From an uncultured Bradyrhizobium sp. (GTDB taxonomy: Bacteria; Pseudomonadota; Alphaproteobacteria; Rhizobiales; Xanthobacteraceae), in NCBI RefSeq assembly GCF_936943645.1, contig NZ_CAKZJO010000088.1:62001-126000 (forward strand): 64,000 nt of DNA, written 5' to 3'. The position numbers and the translations under genes are program-made. Below are positions 61,061 through 64,000 of this stretch, one piece after another; within the stretch, counting starts at the first letter, position 1, and each line of letters begins with the position of its first letter. The notes beneath the pieces were generated by a model that saw nothing but the letters and a program-made list of their open reading frames with translations, did not search any database and was not told the DNA's origin.

Positions 61061-61318
61061 CTACCGGCCCGGTTGAGGCGGAGCCGCGACGAGGCAGGCC
61101 ACAATCCGGCGGACCAGCGGCAGCACCAGGAGCAGCGTCGGGAAGGCGACGAGCCACGACAGCCCCCAGGCACCAGGCCAGGTCGCCAGGAACGCCGGGG
61201 TTGGGCCGAGGCTCCGGAGCGTGGAAATGACCGAGACTACGGCGGTCATGAGGATGGACAGCACGAACGGCATTACGATCGGCGCATAGCGCGCCGGCAG
61301 TTTGCGAACCACAATCAT
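61061..61318 (-). CDS. DUF2798 small membrane protein
   Basis: 85 residues from ATG 61318; a GTG at 61351 is in frame but has no ribosome site. The family pattern is clear: LPARYAPIVMPFVLSILMTA, VVSVISTLRSLGPTPAFLAT and WGLSWLVAFPTLLLVLPLVR, with two membrane helices. Function unknown. The 291-base gap upstream of it shows no gene. Confidence 0.8.
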   Translation of the reverse strand: MIVVRKLPARYAPIVMPFVLSILMTAVVSVISTLRSLGPTPAFLATWPGAWGLSWLVAFPTLLLVLPLVRRIVACLVAAPPQPGR

Positions 61319-61609
61319 CTGGTTTCTCTTGGGAAAGGACGCGTCGATCACGTTGAACCCTTAAAATGGCATCGATCCCGACGGCGTCGGTTGATGCGTT
61401 GGTTCACGTAAAACGCTTACGGCAGCCGGAAAACGGCGCGGCTGTTCATTATCCGCTCAGGTTGGCTGGTGCAAGCTGGGACGTGGCCGTTCGGTTTACA
61501 ATCGTTCAAAGCGTGGCAGATTGCCGCGAACATGAAACCATCTCAATGGTTTGCGCGTTACGGACTGTTTGCTTATTTAATTCTTGGGCGAGAACAGAGG
61601 AAGATCAAG

Positions 61610-62014
61610 ATGAGTGATGGACCGATGAAATCCGCAGCCGGCCGCAGCGCGGTCCTGGCCGCGTTCGCAAGCGTGGCGCTGCTCGCAGCCTCGGTGTCGC
61701 CCTCGGCTGCGGCATCCCAGGGGTCGGCGGTGGCGGCAAAGGCTGCAGCAGCAAGCCAGGCTTCCTCCGACGTCACCGATTTCAGCGCCGCCCGGCGTCG
61801 CTATTACCGGCGCGGGCCGAACGCCGCAGGCCTTGCCTTCATGGGCGCTGCCGCGGGTATCATCGGCGGGGTGATCGCCGAGCAGCGGCGCCGCGACTAT
61901 TACGAGAACCGCTATTATTACGGCCCGCGGCCCTATTACGGCGGTCCCGGCTATTACGGTGGCGGCGGCTATTACGGCGGCGGTAGCCCCTTCTATTACG
62001 ATCCGGGCTACTGA
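61610..62014 (+). CDS. Secreted Gly/Tyr-rich protein
   Basis: 134 residues from ATG 61610, with GAGGAAG upstream. The signal peptide is about residues 10-35 (SAVLAAFASVALLAASVSPS to AAA). A short hydrophobic stretch AAGLAFMGAAAGIIGGVIAE follows, then an Arg/Tyr segment RRRYYRRG and a C-terminal tail of YYGG-type repeats (PRPYYGGPGYYGGGGYYGGG). Such proteins are frequent in Bradyrhizobium, with no known role; the middle looks like a glycine-zipper membrane segment, suggesting an envelope location. Confidence 0.75.
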   Translation: MSDGPMKSAAGRSAVLAAFASVALLAASVSPSAAASQGSAVAAKAAAASQASSDVTDFSAARRRYYRRGPNAAGLAFMGAAAGIIGGVIAEQRRRDYYENRYYYGPRPYYGGPGYYGGGGYYGGGSPFYYDPGY

Positions 62015-62052
62015 GCGGCTGTTTTCCACGCTGCCCGGAATGGGTTGTCCGA

Positions 62053-62083
62053 AAGGGGCGGTGCTTTGCGCCGCCCCTTTTTT
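62053..62083 (+). terminator. Rho-independent terminator of the Gly/Tyr-rich gene
   Basis: AAGGGGCGG and CCGCCCCTT form a nine-base stem with a nine-base loop, directly followed by TTTT, 38 bases after the stop codon. Confidence 0.88.
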
Positions 62084-62539
62084 GATGCCGGGCTGCGCAA
62101 TCATGCTGTGTCGGCCCGTTGTCAATTCGCTCGCGCAAAAATATTCCACTTTACCGAAATTCGGAAATGTCGTATATCCCCCTTATCCCGGCTCATCTTG
62201 AGGGGCGATCACGTCGTCGTCTTGTTCGCGAGCCGGGTTTGCGGTGGACGCGGCAGTGTCGGGCGCGAAAGGTGCGGGCAGGGAGGGTAGTCCCCGGTGA
62301 GCTCGAAACCGCGCGCGGACGAACGACGCTGCTAGGTTCGTCTCGTCTGTAAGTTTCCGGCTTCGTCGACGGGGCTCGGGAAAACTGCGGCGAAATGGCG
62401 GGCCGTGCGTACGGCAAAACCGTGTGGTCCTGACCGTCGTTGCCACGGTCAAGCTCTTGCGGAAGCGGCATATCGCGCCAACCGGCGCGGGTGTCGGTGA
62501 ATTCCGCGAGGGCGAGGGAGGCCAGAAGGAAGGTTCGGC
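62084..62539. other. Non-coding stretch before a folded repeat
   Basis: Open frames exist on both strands but none has a ribosome site or family features; their products are Arg/Pro-rich, as expected from chance frames in GC-rich DNA. The sequence has a more even base mix than the genes around it. The right end runs into the structured repeat at 62540. Confidence 0.5.
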
Positions 62540-62690
62540 TCCCGGGAGAGCACGGCATAAGCCGTCCGACCACCGCGCAGGGAAGGTCGAGTGATCGGCA
62601 CCACCTGTATGCTGCTGTGCGGTTTTCTCTGCGTGTGCTTTCGCGCAGCGGACCGCGGGTGCCTGTCGGCACCCGGCCTTCCCTGCGCCC
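62540..62690. repeat. Structured intergenic repeat (GCGCAGGGAAGG foldback)
   Basis: GCGCAGGGAAGG (62575-62586) pairs perfectly with CCTTCCCTGCGC (62677-62688). Inside, GGGTGCC-TGTC-GGCACCC (62657-62674) is a perfect seven-base hairpin. Upstream, CCGGGAGAGCACGGCATAAG belongs to the same unit. From general knowledge of Bradyrhizobium genomes, I recognise this layout as a widely repeated element; the number of copies cannot be judged here because this is the only one in the window. Confidence 0.65.
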
Positions 62691-62710
62691 TTGTGTCCTC
62701 GAAATCTGTC

Positions 62711-62880
62711 AGAATGTGGCAACGGGCGGTTGGATCAGAACCGCCCGTTGCCGGAACTGAGCCCGTTGCGCCCAAAGGCGACAGAGCCTGCAAAAGAGCA
62801 AGGGACAGCTCCGGTGTCTTCCTCAACCCGAACAGTTGCAAGGGCTGCGAGCCCGTACCAGGCAAGGAAGGGAGTGGATG
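62711..62880 (+). ncRNA. Candidate IS110 bridge RNA
   Basis: The region starts with a perfect 14-base stem, GGCAACGGGCGGTT (62718-62731) and AACCGCCCGTTGCC (62739-62752), with a seven-base loop, as in the 5' stem-loop of the IS621 bridge RNA. It is about 170 bases long, close to the published size for IS621, and lies directly before the recombinase start. A second small hairpin GGGCT-GCG-AGCCC is at 62842-62854. The two internal guide loops expected of a bridge RNA cannot be assigned by eye. Confidence 0.5.
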
Positions 62881-63840
62881 ATGACACAAAGCGATCTGGT
62901 TGTCGTCGGCATCGATGTCGCCAAGGATAAGATTGATGCGTGCATTCGGTCCGTAACGGAGCGGAAGACTTGTCCAGCGACCGCGCCGGGGCGACGGAGT
63001 TTGATTGCATGGCTTCGCAAGCATCGGGTCGGCAAGGCGGTGATGGAGGCCAGCGGTGGCTACGAGCGTGTCTGGACCAAGGCGTTGCGCCAAGCAGGTC
63101 TGGAAGTGCGGATCGTCGATCCCAAACGGGTTCGTCACTTCGCGGAATCGGCGGGACGCCTTGCGAAAAATGACAAGATCGACGCGGAGATGATCGCCTG
63201 GTTCGCCGAGACATTTAGCGAGGCTCCCAGCCAGGTCGACGATCCCGCCCAAGAGGAGATGAAGGCACTGGTGAAGGGACGTCAGAGCTTGATTGACGTC
63301 AGAGCTCGTCTGGAAATGCAGAAGGAGCATGAGGCGCCGGCCCTTGTTCGGAAGGCTCGTGCGCGTCTTCTTAAGAAGCTGGCTGAGGAAATCGCGGTGG
63401 TCGAGACCGCGATTGCTGCGACGATCGAGGCAACGCCGGATTTTGCCCGGCGCGCCGAAATCATCCAGAGCGTACCAGGCTTTGCAGAGGGGACTGCAAT
63501 GGCGCTGCTTGGAGGAGTGCCGGAGCTAGGGCAGGTGAGCGACGAAATCGCCGCCGCGTTAGTGGGCGTTGCTCCTTATGACGACGATAGCGGCAAACGT
63601 CGTGGCGAACGCTGCATCAAGGGTGGACGCCGCTGGGTACGAAATGCTCTCTACATGCCCTGCGTTGGCGCCGCGACGCTGAACAATCCGGTGTTCAAGG
63701 CCTTCTATGAACGCCTGATTGCCAAAGGCAAGCCGCCAAAGGTCGCACTCGTTGCCTGCATGCGCAAGCTGATCATCATCCTCAACACCATGATCGCTCG
63801 CGACGAGAAGTGGGATCCGAAACGATACAAGGTGGCCTGA
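62881..63840 (+). CDS. IS110-family transposase (RNA-guided recombinase)
   Basis: 319 residues from ATG 62881; an ATG at 62878 is adjacent. The RuvC-like DEDD set is Asp12 (VVVGIDVAKDK), Glu56 (AVMEASGGYER), Asp98 and Asp101 (AKNDKIDAEMIAW). The C-terminal Tnp domain has a likely catalytic serine, Ser237 in PYDDDSGKRRGE, with IKGGRRWVRNALYMP following; IS621 uses a serine at about the same position. The coiled-coil linker lies at about residues 125-180. All catalytic residues are present, so the element could be active. Proteins of this family join donor and target DNA using a bridge RNA made by the element. Confidence 0.92.
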   Translation: MTQSDLVVVGIDVAKDKIDACIRSVTERKTCPATAPGRRSLIAWLRKHRVGKAVMEASGGYERVWTKALRQAGLEVRIVDPKRVRHFAESAGRLAKNDKIDAEMIAWFAETFSEAPSQVDDPAQEEMKALVKGRQSLIDVRARLEMQKEHEAPALVRKARARLLKKLAEEIAVVETAIAATIEATPDFARRAEIIQSVPGFAEGTAMALLGGVPELGQVSDEIAAALVGVAPYDDDSGKRRGERCIKGGRRWVRNALYMPCVGAATLNNPVFKAFYERLIAKGKPPKVALVACMRKLIIILNTMIARDEKWDPKRYKVA

Positions 63841-63853
63841 CGAGCGCCTCTAT

Positions 63854-63882
63854 CATGCGCTCGGAACTCGGCCGAGCGCATG
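63854..63882. other. Perfect hairpin just after the transposase gene
   Basis: CATGCGCTCGG (63854-63864) and CCGAGCGCATG (63872-63882) form a perfect eleven-base stem with a seven-base loop, 14 bases after the transposase stop. There is no T run, so it is more likely part of the element's right-end structure, or an end of it, than a simple terminator. Confidence 0.6.
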
Positions 63883-63900
63883 CCAAGCCCAAAGACCGGC

Positions 63901-63973
63901 GATCAGACGGGGTCAAGGCCGTCAGCCGCCGAAGGCGGGGGTGCGTAAGCACCAGCCTTGAGCCCGTCTGATC
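63901..63973. other. Three-way-junction-like folded sequence
   Basis: The outer arms GATCAGACGGGGTCAAGGC (63901-63919) and GCCTTGAGCCCGTCTGATC (63955-63973) pair at 18 of 19 positions. Inside are two small hairpins, CCGCC-GAA-GGCGG and GTGC-GTAA-GCAC, the second with a GNRA-type tetraloop. The whole 73 bases would fold as a long stem ending in a two-hairpin head. The last 27 bases of the window hold nothing recognisable. Confidence 0.6.
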
Positions 63974-64000
63974 GCAGGTCTACTTCCCTCCCAGTTGCTC

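Larger units (their letters stand above)
62690..63900 (+). mobile_element. IS110-family insertion sequence (ends approximate)
   Basis: The element contains a complete IS110-type recombinase gene (62881-63840) with about 170 bases of non-coding DNA upstream and a palindrome downstream. IS110 elements lack terminal inverted repeats and leave little or no target duplication, so the ends cannot be fixed from one copy. The left end must lie between the folded repeat (ending about 62690) and the hairpin at 62718; the right end lies somewhere after 63840. The location beside a folded repeat fits the known habit of several IS110 elements of entering extragenic palindromes. Confidence 0.65.

Noticed and set aside
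62183..62722. Protein-coding gene on the minus strand before the IS element
   Set aside because: It overlaps the folded repeat and the IS boundary, has no ribosome site and an Arg/Pro-rich chance composition.

Overview
The window is GC-rich chromosomal DNA from an alphaproteobacterium, most probably Bradyrhizobium. The grounds are the mmcB-regR-regS gene order with a RegR reading length of 184 codons, a 929-residue GlnD, an intracellular PHB depolymerase, and several families of long palindromic intergenic repeats of the kind scattered through Bradyrhizobium genomes. All assignments come from reading the sequence and from recalled family knowledge; no database search was run.

Left third (1-26 kb): a cytochrome P450 cut by the window edge, a luciferase-like monooxygenase, an MFS efflux pump, a PHB-depolymerase-type esterase, a metallo-hydrolase and two convergent GH13 enzymes. 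These are followed by the DNA-repair gene mmcB and the redox two-component pair regR/regS. regR carries an in-frame amber codon between its receiver and its Fis-type DNA-binding part, while regS looks intact. Next come a two-gene ABC exporter split by a repeat, phaZ, a YgjP/SprT-like metalloprotease, a serine hydrolase, a class A penicillin-binding protein, and two adjacent branched-chain-amino-acid-type binding proteins with no permease genes.

Middle (26-47 kb): an ogt-type DNA repair gene, then a low-GC two-gene patch (DUF2971 protein plus an unknown small protein) that looks acquired, then glnD and osmC. From 31.8 to 46.7 kb lies a periplasmic quinoprotein support module. It holds a SoxYZ-like carrier, a zinc metallohydrolase, a XoxJ-like binding protein, a CXXCW-type protein, an ABC system with beta-propeller and binding protein, a DUF3280-type lipoprotein-like gene, S-formylglutathione hydrolase, a NarL-type response regulator divergent from its histidine kinase, and a TonB-dependent receptor. 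These genes fit oxidation of an alcohol by a PQQ dehydrogenase with glutathione-dependent removal of formaldehyde. The dehydrogenase and its cytochrome are not in the window.

Right third (47-64 kb): small unknown genes, a polytopic membrane protein, a Tat-exported GH1 glucosidase-like enzyme, a thiolase, an HU protein, a stress block (hsp20, a lon paralogue, a 51-codon ORF), DUF892, MarC, a class II aldolase, a ClC-type channel with CBS-like tail, and a secreted Gly/Tyr-rich protein. The window closes with an IS110-family element. Its 5' non-coding part has a 14-bp perfect hairpin and is a good candidate for a bridge RNA. It abuts a folded intergenic repeat and is followed by a second strongly folded sequence.
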